A stretch of DNA of 64,000 nucleotides from Darksidea phi (lineage: Eukaryota; Ascomycota; Dothideomycetes; Pleosporales; Lentitheciaceae), in contig JASJFT010000197.1 in the NCBI GenBank assembly GCA_030770425.1, positions 19,503 through 83,502 on the forward strand. Direction: 5' to 3'. Positions 45,385-56,913 of this stretch are shown here, piece by piece. Position numbers and translations under genes: made by a program. The notes below the pieces were generated by a model. It was not told the DNA's origin. It ran no database searches and worked only from the letters and a program-made list of their open reading frames with translations. Position 1 is the stretch's first letter. Each line of letters opens with the position of its first letter.

Positions 45385-46978
45385 CTAACCCTCCAGCGTA
45401 TTCCTCCTCACCCTCTCCGCCCTCGGATCCCTCCTCCCTATCGTAACCTCCAGCGCCTGCACTAGAGCCTTCTCATCATACCTCACAAAGCTCTCTCCCT
45501 CCACCCTCCTCCCATACACCCTGATGGTATCGATGCCCAGCTTCTGCAACTCCTCCGTGTCAACCTTTGGAGTTCCAGGCCCGGTCAGGTATATGAGATG
45601 CGTCACATAATTTCTGAACTCAGGTTTGTCCACTTCGCCCACAAAGCCGCGTGACTCAGCGCCGGCTTTGGCAATGGCGGCGACGAAATCGAGTGCGGAG
45701 AATGGGGAAGTGGAGGGCCCTGTCTCACGATCCGTGGTGCTGTTCAGGATGAGGATTTTGTGGCGGATGGTTGGGTTGGCGATTGCGGCGCCGACGCCTT
45801 TGAGAATGAGAGAGGGGATCAGTGATGTGTAGAGCGAGCCGATACTGTAGATGATTGCTTGGGCATTCTTCAGCGCATCAAGCACTCTCGGATTCGCCGA
45901 CAATCTTATCTCTTGCCCGTACGGATTGATATACCACAGTCTCTCAATCCTCGCGGGCAAATCGTCTTCCTCCGCTTTCGAAAAGTTGATGTACTGTTTT
46001 CGGAGGGTTGGAAGGGTGCCGGGAAGATTGGCATCTTCGATGGCGTCTGCTTCATGGGTTTCGGAAGGAGACGTGGTGCTGTTATCAAGGGCAGTGCTTT
46101 CGGAGGGATGAGAGATGCTGTTCTGGCCAGTGATAATAGTGCCGTTAGCGAGACCGGCGGATATATGGTTGGTAAAGTTTGTGTTTATGGCGGGGAGGAC
46201 AGAGGTGTGGTTTGGCACGGCGCAGATGCTGGACAGGAGGTAGATTGCTGATTCGAAGGAGCCGGTGAAGAGGCGGGCGCTGAGAATGTAAGCATGATGT
46301 GATGTGTATATATGTGTGTATTCAAAGCTATAGGGAATTCTAGATGACCCGCATCGAGAACGCCCCGTGGTGTTGGACAGTAGATAGAAATCTTACCCAC
46401 CCAGTTAAAAAAAGGTTCCCAATACTCGCACCCGAAAAGTTAAACGTAGAACTCGGCCTCAGCCTCTTTAGGATTTCAAAATTGACCAAGTTCAAGATGG
46501 CGCGCATCAGCTCTTTCTCCGCGGTTGAGATGTCGGTCCAGAGGTCATGGTCGGCTTCGACAATCTGCAGCCATTCAAGCTTGGCTGCAACCTGGTCTTT
46601 TGGGAGTCGGTAGTTGAAGAAGACTTTGGTGGCGGCTTTTTCGCGGTCATCATAGTCGGGAATGAGGCGGACGAGGCGACCTTTAGTAATGCGAATTAGG
46701 GTTGCTGAGATAGCGGCAGGTTATTGAACATACTTCTTACGTCGCCAATGCCTAAGAATATCAGTATTCTATTATGGGAGGGTAGAACTTGGATTCAGAC
46801 CTGGTCCACCAAACACCCTTATCAACTCCGACGAGCTTCCACCATTATCGCTGATGGGGATTACGTAGCTCAATTGGCATTCCTTGCTCTCTCGTACCGC
46901 ATTGAACACGTCAACGAGGTTATTCGCAGCGCTGCCGCCGGAAAAGACGACTATACCTTTCGGCTTGCCGTTGCCCAT
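45385..46978 (-). CDS. CofD/YvcK-fold protein (2-phospho-L-lactate transferase-like)
   Basis: A 456-residue protein. Exons: 46978-46801, 46751-46734 (18 nt), 46680-46401, 46279-45385 (total divisible by three). The N terminus GIVVFSGGSAANNLVDVFN and PISDNGGSSSELIRVFGGPGIGDVRS is the Rossmann-type nucleotide-binding signature of the CofD/YvcK superfamily. Helical segments (RLVRLIPDYDDREKAATKVF, FNFSGASIGNLFLTGARLF) and the closing AIIYSIGSLYTSLIPSLILKG and HLIYLTGPG complete the fold. Fungi do not make F420 in the usual sense, so a YvcK-like regulatory or sugar-nucleotide role is more likely; this is inference. The 18-nt micro-exon is required to keep frame and to supply IGDVR. Confidence 0.85.
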
Positions 46979-47550
46979 TTTCAGGGTGTGGTGCTGTTGA
47001 CAAGGGAGGTTATCGGCTCTGGAAGGAGATAGGACGTGGAGAAGGGCTGGACCGCAAAGATCTAGGCTTTATGCTAAGGCCATGACAGTCCTTGACAGGG
47101 TGGCATCTTAGAAATCAAACTGCACATGTGGTGGTTGCTTTCATAGAAAAAAGTCTGCTGGGGTTAGAGTCATCACAAGACGCGATAATTATTAGAGTTA
47201 CCGGATTCGGACAGCTACGACTGAATGCAACATCAAAGTACCATCCCACGCGCGTCTACAAGTATCAGAACGGCAAGCATCATGGCCAAGACAACAACTC
47301 TTCTTTTGAATTTTGGTGGGGTTGAGGATTTTGTACAAAGCGAGTCCTCGGCTCAACGGGGTCATAAGTACATTAACGCTCCCCTCGTCTGCCCCCGCAC
47401 TCCGACTCTATTCCACCTTGCCAGGCATTCATCGAATATAGCAGATACCAGCTCAAATCCGTCTTGTAATGCCGAGCCAACGGGCATTATGACTACCGAG
47501 ACCTCAAGCCTCCCTTCTCAATCTTTTTCTCATGCCAACGCGACGTTTGT
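46979..47550. other. Intergenic, no gene seen
   Basis: A 572-bp gap: promoter of the CofD-like gene on the left, 3' flank of the complex I subunit gene on the right. Frames here are antisense extensions of neighbours. Confidence 0.4.
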
Positions 47551-47898
47551 CTATGCCTCCTGTGCCGCAGCTTCTTCGCGCTCCTTCCTCCGCGCCCGTT
47601 TCTCAAGCAGAGCGTCTCGTCGGTCAGCAAGCAGCTTGTATTGTCGATTCTCGACGCCCATGAGCCAGTAGCCGAAGCTGCCGCCGATGCCTGCGTAAAT
47701 GGGGTAGACCCAGAGTGATTCGCGGTTGAAGAGTGGTCGCATTTCAATGCCAAGCTGCCATAGTCGCACGCCGACGCCTACATAACATTGCCGTCAGTGC
47801 ATATTCAGTACATAGCTCTAGAAGTGCTCCAAAATGGGGCTCGAGAGGCGGTGAGAGGTTTTACCGAGTCCGCTCCAGAAGAGCACTTTGTGAACCAT
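47551..47898 (-). CDS. NADH:ubiquinone oxidoreductase 9.5 kDa-type subunit
   Basis: An 86-residue protein from exons 47898-47865 (34 nt) and 47777-47551. MVHKVLFWSGLGVGVRLWQLG leads to EMRPLFNRESLWVYPIYAG and a membrane-helix segment (IYAGIGGSFGYWLMGV), then a charged coil (RRDALLEKRARRKEREEAA). Start, length and the RLWQLGIEMRPLFNR core match the small fungal complex I subunit known from Neurospora as 9.5 kDa (NDUFA3-like). It would be an accessory inner-membrane subunit of the respiratory chain. The assignment rests on memory of the family and was not searched. It is divergent from the SHG1-domain gene. Confidence 0.8.
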
Positions 47899-48347
47899 TG
47901 TGAGCGTCGGAGAGTGCGTGATAATGCGTAGAGAGGTGCGGAGACTGCAATTGAGTGTATACAGTGTGTATTGCGATAGGAAAGGGGTAGAGGGGCGGGT
48001 TGTTGGGTGCGCGTTCTGCTCGCCCTGCTGAGATGAGACCTGCTTCGTGAAGCTCCAGAGCTCGCGTCGATGCTCGGCAACCATCACGTGCATTCGCCAA
48101 GACACCAACGTCAGGGAGCATGCCGATGCCATAGTTCGCTTCAACAATTGCTCAGGGCGTATCTCTCAACTTGCTGTCAAGAATGCTCCGCATTTCTCCT
48201 TCATCACGGGATCGCGCCGCTTTTCTCTAGCCTCTACCTTCACTATCGTTTTGCTGCGAGGGCGCTGTTTCCCAGTCGCAAGCGCAACGCCTGCGTCGTG
48301 AACTTTCCCAACCTGCATACAAACTACTCGAACTACGCTCGTTCGCC
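47899..48347. promoter_or_regulatory. Bidirectional promoter, complex I subunit / SHG1-domain gene
   Basis: The two ATGs diverge across 449 bp; the interval contains no other gene. No specific element is assigned. Confidence 0.45.
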
Positions 48348-50546
48348 ATGGCAGAGATCAGCCGCAAGCGCGCCTCAGTCGACGGCGGCGACTCCGCTCC
48401 TGTCGCCCGCAAGAAAATAAAAATTAGAGAGCTCCCTACTACGCAGGCTCAGAACGCAGCCATCGACAACCTGGTCCAGACGTTCCGCAAGAAGGGCGAG
48501 TTCGATGCTATACGCAGAGTCGTTCGATCACAGTTCGAGTCAGGTGTAAGTAACGTGTCTTCCGCTGCAGTAATGCCAATGCTAACGCTAGTTAACCAAT
48601 AGCCTGGCAAAGCTGCTCTACTCAAATCCCTAGAAGAACTCGTCGACCGTGAGACGGACCGCAACCCCTCATTACTTTCCAGACCTCCCGCAATGGCAGC
48701 GTCGCTAGTGGAAGGCGCCGGCGCATATAGCGACATCTACAAACCGGTGCATGATACAATGGCCGCTTTGATCAGCCAGTTCATGGAGACTCAAGGCCTC
48801 GTTAAGATGCGTGAGTACCGTATCCAGGAAGTTGGCGCCGAGGTTGCCGCCGAGGAAGAGAAGCGTGGAAGCAAAAGTGAGGAAGATTGGGCCCGTGAAG
48901 CAGACGCCCGACGCGAAGAGCGGGAAGCAGTGAGAGAAAAGGAGCGTGAGAAAGATCGGGAGCGTGAGAGAGAGGAAAGGGCGAGGAAGGAGGAGGAGCG
49001 CCGGCGTCGTGAACGAGAAGAGGAGAAGGCACGCCAAGAACGTGATGAGCGGAGGCGCAAGGAACGCGAGGAGCGTGATAAAGAGGATGAAGAGCGCCGC
49101 CGGAAAGATCGCGAACGCGCCGAGAAAGAGAGAGAAGAGAGGCGCGCACGACAAAAGCGCGAAGAGGAAGAGCGGGACGCTGAACGGGAGGCACGTCTCA
49201 AGCGAATCCGCGAGGAAGATCGCGAACGAGAACGGCGGCTCCATCTTGACCGCGTTGACCGCGAACGCAGCCGTGAGCGCCGTCGTGGCAGCCGCGCACG
49301 CAGCAGAACACCTATTCGCGGCAGAGATCGTGATAGGGATCGTGACAGGGGCAGGCGTCGGACCCGGAGCAGGTCTCGCAGAACCCCTGAGCCTACTAGA
49401 GACGTTAAACCTGAAGATATCAAGGTCGATGATGACTTGGCTTTGCAGGCACTACTTCAAGAGAGCGAGGCGATGAAGAAGTCAAGACAGCGACCTACGT
49501 TGGAACGATCTGGCTCTCTCGAACCACCTACGCGTAAGGCGCAACCACCTAAGTCACTTGTTCCACGTGATCCTGTCGCTGCTCGGCTTGCAGCGATCGA
49601 AACTAAATCTCAGTCGCCCATGACCAAGTCTCCAAGCAAATTGGAAGCTTTGTCTGTTGCTTCACCCGCAGCAACAACTCCTAGTGCCGCTAAGGACGAA
49701 GATACACTTATGGAGGACGCACCACCCATCAGGTCCGTCGAAACTACGAAGTCACGGTGGGATCAACCACCTCCTTCAAGACTAGATCAAAAGTCACGCG
49801 GACGCTCACGTTCTTATAGTATTACCCGAAGCGTTCGGAAGCGCAGCCGGACGCGTTCCCCTGGAAGCCGCTACGACAGACGTTCATCCCGCGTGGAAGA
49901 CGACCGTCGGTCACGGCGCGATGATGAGAGGCACTCGGTCAGGGTTCGAGACGACAGTAGACGCCGAGATAGAGATAGAGACGGCCGCGAGGATAGACGC
50001 TCACGCCGGGACACGCGTAGTCCGTCGAAAGATCGCCGCAAGTCCATCCGTAGCCCATCTCCCAAAGATCGCCGTAGAGATCGTCGCCGCTCTCCGTCGC
50101 GCTCTCGTTCCCGGTCCCGTGGAGATACGCGCCGACGCGATCGTTCACCACCACCTCGACGCCGCAACCGCAGTCGATCTCGGAGCCCCGATGGCATTGA
50201 CAGGTACATACCCGGTGGAGGCGCAGCTAGCGGCGGTGGTGGGGCTGATAGTGGTGGAACCAGACGCAAACGCAACGACAGCCGTGGGAGGGGTTATCGC
50301 TCGCGTGATTACGACCGCTGGGATGGAGATCGAGGTGGGAGAAGCAGACTGCAAGACTCTGACCGTTACCTCCCTGGTCGAGAGTCTAAGGATGATGACC
50401 GTGATAGAGATAGAGACCGAGAACGCGACCGCAACCGCGACCGAGACCGAGATGGTGACCGAGACCGCGATAGGAGGAGGCGCGATAGCAGTCGAAATCG
50501 AAGCCGCAGCCGTCGGAGGAGTCGCAGTCGAAGCCGTCGTCGGTAG
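48348..50546 (+). CDS. SHG1/BOD1-domain protein with long RS-like domain
   Basis: A 713-residue nuclear-type protein. Exons 48348-48545 and 48603-50546. Residues 30-125 match the COMPASS Shg1/BOD1 domain (LVQTFRKKGEFDAIRRVVRS, LLKSLEELVDRETDRNPSLL, AYSDIYKPVHDTMAALI). It is followed by a very charged Arg/Glu coil of about 120 residues (KEREKDREREREERARKEEE), a linker with KPEDIKVDDDLALQALLQES, and a C-terminal half dominated by SR/RS and RD repeats with many potential phosphorylation sites. By family knowledge SHG1 is a subunit of the histone H3K4 methyltransferase complex, while long RS tails are typical of splicing factors. The composition leaves the alternate frames open over long stretches; those are shadows. 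Confidence 0.85.
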
Positions 50547-51014
50547 ATGTCTTCCCCACTACTGTCAAGGATGTAATGACATCCTGTTCGTCTGAAGCAT
50601 ACGGTCATCATACACTAATACTTTATTCTGAACGAGTACCTAGGGACGGCAGAGGGGTAGGTTAGGCCTCCAAGGCTCTATCTTTCGCAATGATACCCGT
50701 CCTCTCAAATCTGTACAAGTACAATAATCCAAATTTAATCCCTTCAACGCTTCGGCCTTCGCTACTCTGAGATTGAATTAGACAATGCGTGATTATTCAT
50801 GTTCATCGATTGAGATACGTCTGCTCGCATTGCTAGAAAGATAGCCCCGCGAGGGATGAGATGGCCCCCAGCCCTAGCGCGGCTTGGCTGGTGACGCAGG
50901 AAGGACACTTCCAGACGCCAAGCTGCATTCTTGAACCGCGCCAGAGATTACTCCAATCCCCACAACCCAGCTTATGAATGCACAAATACCCTCTGGATTG
51001 AATCACTTATCACC
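50547..51014. other. Intergenic, tandem genes
   Basis: A 468-bp gap: 3' flank of the RS protein gene and promoter of MGM1. An open frame runs into MGM1 from 50931 but starts with TTG, so it is treated as leader. Confidence 0.4.
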
Positions 51015-53922
51015 ATGAGCGGGAGGCTCATCTCCGCACGCCTTGCCACGCTCGCGCGCCGAACACCTTCGAACACGCCACGCCGGCTTTTCAATAACAC
51101 GTCAAACCAGCTTCCCAGCGGTGGTCTCCTACGCACCGAAGCCGGTCTCCGCCTCGTACAACGCCGAGCATGGCCCTTTGGGAGCTATGCTCTGCATAAT
51201 GTGCCTGCTGCACGATCGATTTCTTTCGCAAGGGTTATACCAAAGCTTGTGACAAAGTTCGCAACGGCAGGAGCGGCGGCGGGGGGCGCAGTTATTGCGG
51301 GCGTGAGTTATATACAATATCAGGCCGGACAAGCGGGTAGTTGGGCTGTTGATGTGTTCAATCGCACAAAGGAGGGGGCGACGGATGTAGCGGGTGGGGC
51401 GCTCGATGCGGCTACCGACATCTTTGATCAATTGGGACGTGGATGGAGCAAGACGAAGGATGATCTCGGGAGTGTTGAGAAGCCAGAGTGGCTGCAAAAC
51501 TTACTGGCAAGAGAGGAGTCCGGCGGGTCGGGAGGCGGACAGGGTGGAGGGAAAGAACCGGAAGAGCCAAAGAAAAGCGGTGCCAGGACTGTGGCAGCAG
51601 GCGCGGCGGCTCTTGGATACTCGCAAGGCGATGAAGAGGACAAGGAGCAGGCAGAAAGAATAGCGCGGGACGAGCAGATGATGATGTTGACAAAGAAGAT
51701 GATCGAGATTCGGGGCCTATTGCAGACTGTCGGGCAGTCAGAGTCACTTACACTACCGTCCATCGTGGTTATTGGGTCACAATCCTCTGGCAAGAGCTCA
51801 GTGCTGGAGGCAATTGTCGGCCACGAGTTTCTTCCCAAAGGTCACAACATGGTCACACGCCGTCCAATCGAGCTTACACTCGTCCACACCCCAGATGCAC
51901 AAGCTGAGTACGGAGAGTTCCCCGCTCTAGGGCTCGGAAAGGTCACAGACTTCAGTCAGATCCAGAAGACTCTTATGGATCTGAACTTGGCGGTGCCTGC
52001 GTCTGACTGTGTTTCGGATGATCCTATTCAGCTGCGAATACACTCTCCAAACGTTCCTGATCTTTCTCTAATCGATCTTCCAGGCTACATCCAGGTCACT
52101 GGACGCGATCAGCCTCCAGAGCTAAAAGACAAGATTGCAGAGTTGTGCGAGAAGTACATCAAACCCCCAAATGTCATCCTAGCAATATCTGCAGCAGATG
52201 TGGATCTAGCAAACAGCACTGCTCTGAGGGCTTCACGGAAGGTCGACCCTAGAGGAGAGAGGACTATCGGTGTCATTACTAAAATGGATCTGGTAGATCC
52301 CGACCGAGGCGCAAGTCTTCTTAACGACAAGAAGTACGCTCTGCGGCTAGGATACGTTGGCGTCGTTTGCCGTGTGCCTTCTACTGCGTCTGCCCCGAAG
52401 CTATTCAATCGCGGCAGTGGCAACATTCAGACTGCTATTACCAGGAACGAAAACGCTTACTTCTCATCGCACCCAGAGTTTTCACCAGAGTCCCATCTCG
52501 CTGTCGGCACAGGCAACCTCAAGAAGAAACTCATGCATGTGCTTGAGCAGACTATGGCCGCCAGCTTGAAAACTACCAGCGAAGCTATCCAGCGCGAGCT
52601 CGCCGAAGCCACATACGAATACAAAGTACAATACAACGAGCGACCGATCAGCGCGGAGTCATATCTTGCAGAGTCATTAGACGCCTTTAAGCACTCGTTC
52701 CGCGGCTTCTCCGACCAGTTTGGCCGTCAGCAAGTACGCGAGCTCCTGAAACATGAGCTCGACCAGCAGGTGCTTAATCTCCTCGCGCAACGGTATTGGA
52801 ACAGACCATTTGAAGACCTCAGTGTGCCATCCCCGGAAACAGATCCTCTCAGTCGCCTGCCAAAAGCGGATATTGAGGGCGAGGATCAGGTCTGGCGGAT
52901 CAAGCTTGATAGCTCGAGCGCTGCATTGACCAAGCTCGGCGTTGGAAGGCTAGCAACAAGCGTTGTTGCAAACTCGTTACAAGTGCATATCGATCACCTC
53001 GTGGCGACGTCACGATTTGCAGCCCATCCTTTCGCGCGACAAGCTATCACTGAAGCCTCTACCTCCATTCTCAAGGACCTATCTTATGATATCGCAGATG
53101 AGCTGGAGATTTGCATAAAGCCTTACAAGTACCGCATCGAAGTGGAAGACAATGAATGGACAAAAGGTCGCGAGAATGTAACCAATGTGCTGAAGGAAGA
53201 GCTCAACGTCTGCGAATCAGCGGTTAAGAAGTTAGAAGACCAGATGGGTGGGCGGAAGAAAGTGAGGGATGTCATGGCGTTCATCGACCGTGTACGGACT
53301 GGGCAAGTCGTGTTGGAAGGGGATGGAGTCGGCGGCGCTGGTGGGTTCAGCGCTGCTCTCCTGGCCAAAGGTATGTCACTCACTTGTGGCGCCGTTCATA
53401 AATGCTAATATAAATACAGGGCGTGAAGCAGTCTTCCTCCGTGATCGTACTGACGTTCTCAAGATGCGCCTTCTCGCCGTGAAATCTAAGCAGTGCGCCA
53501 ACAAGAAGAACAAATATCACTGTCCAGAAGTTTTCCTCGATGCTGTGGCTGATAAGCTCACCACCACCGCCGATCTTTTCCTCGATGCTGAATTACTATC
53601 AAAGTTCTATTATATTGTATGTGGTCTCAATCTTTCTTTCTTTCTTTCTTTCTTCTACGATATAAATGTGCTGATATGTATGTAGTTTCCAAGAGAGCTC
53701 GATGCACGTCTAGGCCGCGGCCTCTCTCAATCAGAGATTGACCGCTTTGCACGCGAAGATCCTAAAATCCGCCGCCACCTCGATGTCGTGAGACGGAAAG
53801 ACCTACTCGAGCATGTGTTGAAGGAGATGGAGAGTTTGAGACAGCTTGAGGCGAGGGAGAAGAGGTACTCGAGGAGAGAAGTCAAAGAGGAGAGGAAAAA
53901 AGGAAGTTGGAGTCTATTTTAG
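51015..53922 (+). CDS. MGM1: Mitochondrial dynamin-like GTPase Mgm1/OPA1
   Basis: A 929-residue mitochondrial fusion GTPase. Exons 51015-53370, 53420-53616, 53686-53922. The Arg-rich N terminus (MSGRLISARLATLARRTPSN) is a matrix-targeting presequence. A Gly/Ala hydrophobic anchor (ATAGAAAGGAVIAGVSYIQY, about 95-115) follows, and a second Ala/Gly patch (ARTVAAGAAALGYS, about 195-208) is where rhomboid cleavage occurs in the family. The GTPase domain has G1 GSQSSGKSS (about 254-262), G3 DLPG (354-357) and G4 TKMD (422-425). Stalk and GED-like segments end in RRKDLLEHVLKEMESLRQLE. The start at 51015 is the first ATG giving the presequence. It acts in the inner membrane and intermembrane space, in fusion and crista shaping. 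Confidence 0.96.
53631..53654 (+). repeat. (TTTC)n microsatellite in the last MGM1 intron
   Basis: About six tandem TTTC units lie within the 69-bp intron at 53617-53685, upstream of its acceptor, and form its pyrimidine tract. Length variation here could affect splicing efficiency and would make a convenient marker. Confidence 0.8.
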
Positions 53923-55454
53923 GGCTCAGGAGGGTTGCGGCATGGCTTGATGGACTGGCGCAATTAAGACTTAAACTCGACGGCGTTTTGGACGGCCTTA
54001 TGGGCTCTATATGGATTAGGGAGATACCATGACAGTAACATCAGGGACTACGCTACTCTGTATTGACTACTTGTATAGACTTCACTTTCGGACTTTGTCG
54101 TTCATATACCTGTAATCTCTCATTGGGCGGAGGTAGATGGCAATATGAGGGTCATCCTTTTATCATGGTGAACCCATCAGCAGCCCTACAAACCTTCCAT
54201 GACACACTCGTAGCGTAACGTTTGCTACTCTCTTTTGCTAGCTATGCTCGGATACTATCTTTTAGGTACTCTTGAGAGACAGCGTCCTCACGACTTGACG
54301 AGTGCATTTCTACCAATGGTGCCCCATTTCAGAACCGGTCCGGAATACATGCCGCGAGACTGTAACAGAGTGTTCGAAAGCTACATGATGAAAATACCGG
54401 GGCCCGGATGCAGCAACTTACCTATGCGAGTCCCGTCGTCAGTTACATTGTCGAACACAAGAACTAGAACGGAAAGGCTATGCCTGGTGCGAGGAATTTA
54501 AGAGCTTGAGAGGTGACTGGTTGCCTTTTTGGCAAGTTCCTATCTCCCAAACTGCCTTGCGCACGAACTGAGCGGCTCCTTCCCGACATTATGCAATGAT
54601 TTGTCAACATTTGTAGGTGGAAAAGGTGGCGACTGGGGTAGTTATCAATAGGTCATCAACGGATTCACGTCCCAATCACGCCGATTTGTTGATCTAGTCC
54701 AAGCGTAAATTCCACTTCTGCAGGCCCCTGGTTGCCTGTTCTCCTCATGCACAAACACATTAGCTCCACTCTCAAGTCTCAATACCATCATCTAATCACC
54801 GATCAACCCTTCTCGCCTTCCTAGAAATGAACTCAACCTCCCTCACCACCCTTTGCTCTCGCTCGTCACCTTCGCCGTATCTTCACTGCCCTGAAAATGC
54901 TGGTGGAACCGCCCCGAGGACATGGTTCATCACGGAGCTCGCTCATGACGCAATTTTGCTGCGAGCGTATTGGAGGACGGTGGACAGGTCGAACTGCGAC
55001 GTCTGGGACTGCAAAGCTAGCTCCATCTCTAAGCATATGCGTGAGTTTGTTCAGTGCTGTACGACTAAGGATAGTTGCTCGGACTGCAGATGCAGGAATG
55101 GCTGCATGTGCCTGATGTATTTAGGATCTGGCGATTGGGTCTAGGTTGGAGAGGCGAGCTTCCCGTGTTTTACGGTCATTGTGAGGCGTACCTTGAATTG
55201 ACCTTCGCACGGCTGTATTCTTCTCGGTAAGTGACCTGCTTTTTTATTTCCTTGGTGGTCATACGACTCTCTTGGTTATATCGACATTCGGAAATCGGAC
55301 ATCTGGGATATATTGCGTGAAAAATGAACGGAGCAATACCTACCATGGAGCAAGTTCGTCATATATTAGCCTGTTGTAGTTAGTTTAATACACGTGTCCT
55401 TTGCAATCGTGCCGTACCGTGCTGTGGGGCTAATTTTACATTTTTATGCTCATC
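53923..55454. other. Intergenic with a doubtful Cys-rich frame
   Basis: A 1.5-kb gap. The only frame of note is at 54827-55144 (plus strand, 105 residues, ATG start). It is unusually rich in cysteine near its end (CDVWDC, QCC, SCSDCRCRNGCMC), but it has no signal peptide or family match, so it is not called as a gene. Confidence 0.35.
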
Positions 55455-56181
55455 TTATCGCTCAGTGTCCCCCGACTTCTTCCGACTTCTCCCAAACCAA
55501 TAGCCCATCCTCCAACTCCTATACGCCCATATTGCCCCAAGGAGCCCCGCGCCCCCCAGAACTGTGCAACTGACAACCACTAAGATTACCCATCTCTTCG
55601 CCGTCATTTCTGGGTCCAAACCATCACCTTCCCAAAGGCTCCCCGTAACGGTAGGTGGAACTAGATAAGGGTCAACAGCGTCCCACTCGGCCACATGCCA
55701 GCCGCGTCGAACGTTGTAGCGTACCTGTACTGTCTTCAGTAGACACTGTGGGCTGTTCCGTGGAAGATGTCGTGTTCGGGGAGCTAGATGAAGTCGGATG
55801 AACGCCGGGTTCGTCAGACTGACTACCTGGAGGATAGGTATTCATTGTTACCGTTGCCGTTGTCGTCATCGCTCCTGTCGTGCTCTTTGACTTCGAAATG
55901 GTTGATGACGGATCGAGTACACTCGGACACATTGAGCCATACTTTCCTTGGAACTCCTTCCACTCGTCCCCGCAATCGCAGCTGGCGAGGTAGCTTGCCG
56001 TCTTCAAAGTGCACATGTCGGCGACGTTGTAGATGCTGCCTTGTTTCATGCAGGCTATGAGACAGACGTTGTTATTGTTGCCTTCGATGGTTGGGGTGTA
56101 GGATCCTGGCGGGTCCGGTAATGTGGCCGAGGCGCAGGTGGCGAGGAGGGTGGGGAGGAAGAAGCAGAGGAGAGCGCTCAT
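55455..56181 (-). CDS. Type I membrane protein with Cys-rich ectodomain
   Basis: A 220-residue protein. Exons 56181-55725 and 55660-55455; the splice gives EDST-VPPTVTGSLW. MSALLCFFLPTLLATCASAT is a signal peptide. The next 75 residues carry six or so cysteines (NVCLIACMKQG, DMCTLKTA, ASCDCGDEW, SMCPSV) in a spacing reminiscent of small fungal Cys-rich extracellular domains, though not a convincing CFEM. A Ser/Thr-rich stalk follows (TTTATVTMNTYPPGS), then one membrane helix (WVILVVVSCTVLGGAGLLGAIWAY) and a short basic tail. No function can be assigned. Layout, not sequence, resembles the type I protein at 31236-33013. Confidence 0.7.
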
Positions 56182-56913
56182 TTTGGGACGATGAGAAATG
56201 GTGATATGGAAGGGTGCAAGCACATGTGGGATTGAACTTCAGCAACAGTTGAGTAGAAGAGTTTCCGATTGCTTGTCTATGGCCATGGGTCATAGTTTCC
56301 GAGCGTTTGCCAGGCGTCCGTGCTACCAAGCCATCAAGCCGCATACCGCGATTTTTCCATTAGCTAATATCACAATTCACTGTTACAGGTGAGCGATAGC
56401 CGGTGAGCAATCCAATAGAGGCTCAGAAGCCTGTGACCCATCACATTGGTGCTACCTCTTCGTAAGAGTAGAGCATGTGATGCGCTTGTGATCTAGAAGT
56501 TTGTGGGGGTGTGCAGAAAACAGGAATGCACATGCGGTTGTAAAGGACGGGAAAGTAGGATATATTCATGTTGATGCATAGCAAGCTACGTTTCATAGTG
56601 TATGGTTGTCGAGGCGTCCACGGTGGGCTTGATATTAGCGCAGTGGACTAGCTTAGTAGGGTTAGACACCTTCGACATCAGCTATAGGCAAGATGCATGG
56701 CCGTATATGCCGCTCCCAGAAGAGCTGAAGAAGACGTATCAGTTGGTACTGCTAGATCCGAGATGGCTGTGCCGAGAGAGTTGATCAGTGACGTTCACCC
56801 CATCCGAGGGCAGATACTACCCTCCACCCATCTTTCTGTCCACATCATTCAGCAACAGAGTCGTGCGCGCCCATTGCCTGCCGACAGACATCATCAAGGC
56901 AACGCTTAGAACG
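56182..56913. other. Intergenic, no gene seen
   Basis: A 732-bp gap between the Cys-rich membrane protein promoter and the 3' end of a coiled-coil gene. A plus-strand frame at 56602-56784 contains protein-like words (FDISYRQDAWPYMPLPEELK) but starts and ends abruptly with no partner exon. Confidence 0.35.

Noticed and set aside
49921..50595. Long plus-strand frame of Ala/Glu/Val-rich sequence, and several minus-strand Arg/Ser or Leu-rich frames, over 48.7-50.6 kb
   Set aside because: They are shadows of the repetitive Arg/Asp/Ser codons in the RS domain of the real gene; they lack motifs and overlap a well-supported frame.
50931..51014. N-terminal extension of the MGM1 frame
   Set aside because: Starts with TTG; the ATG at 51015 directly yields the mitochondrial presequence.
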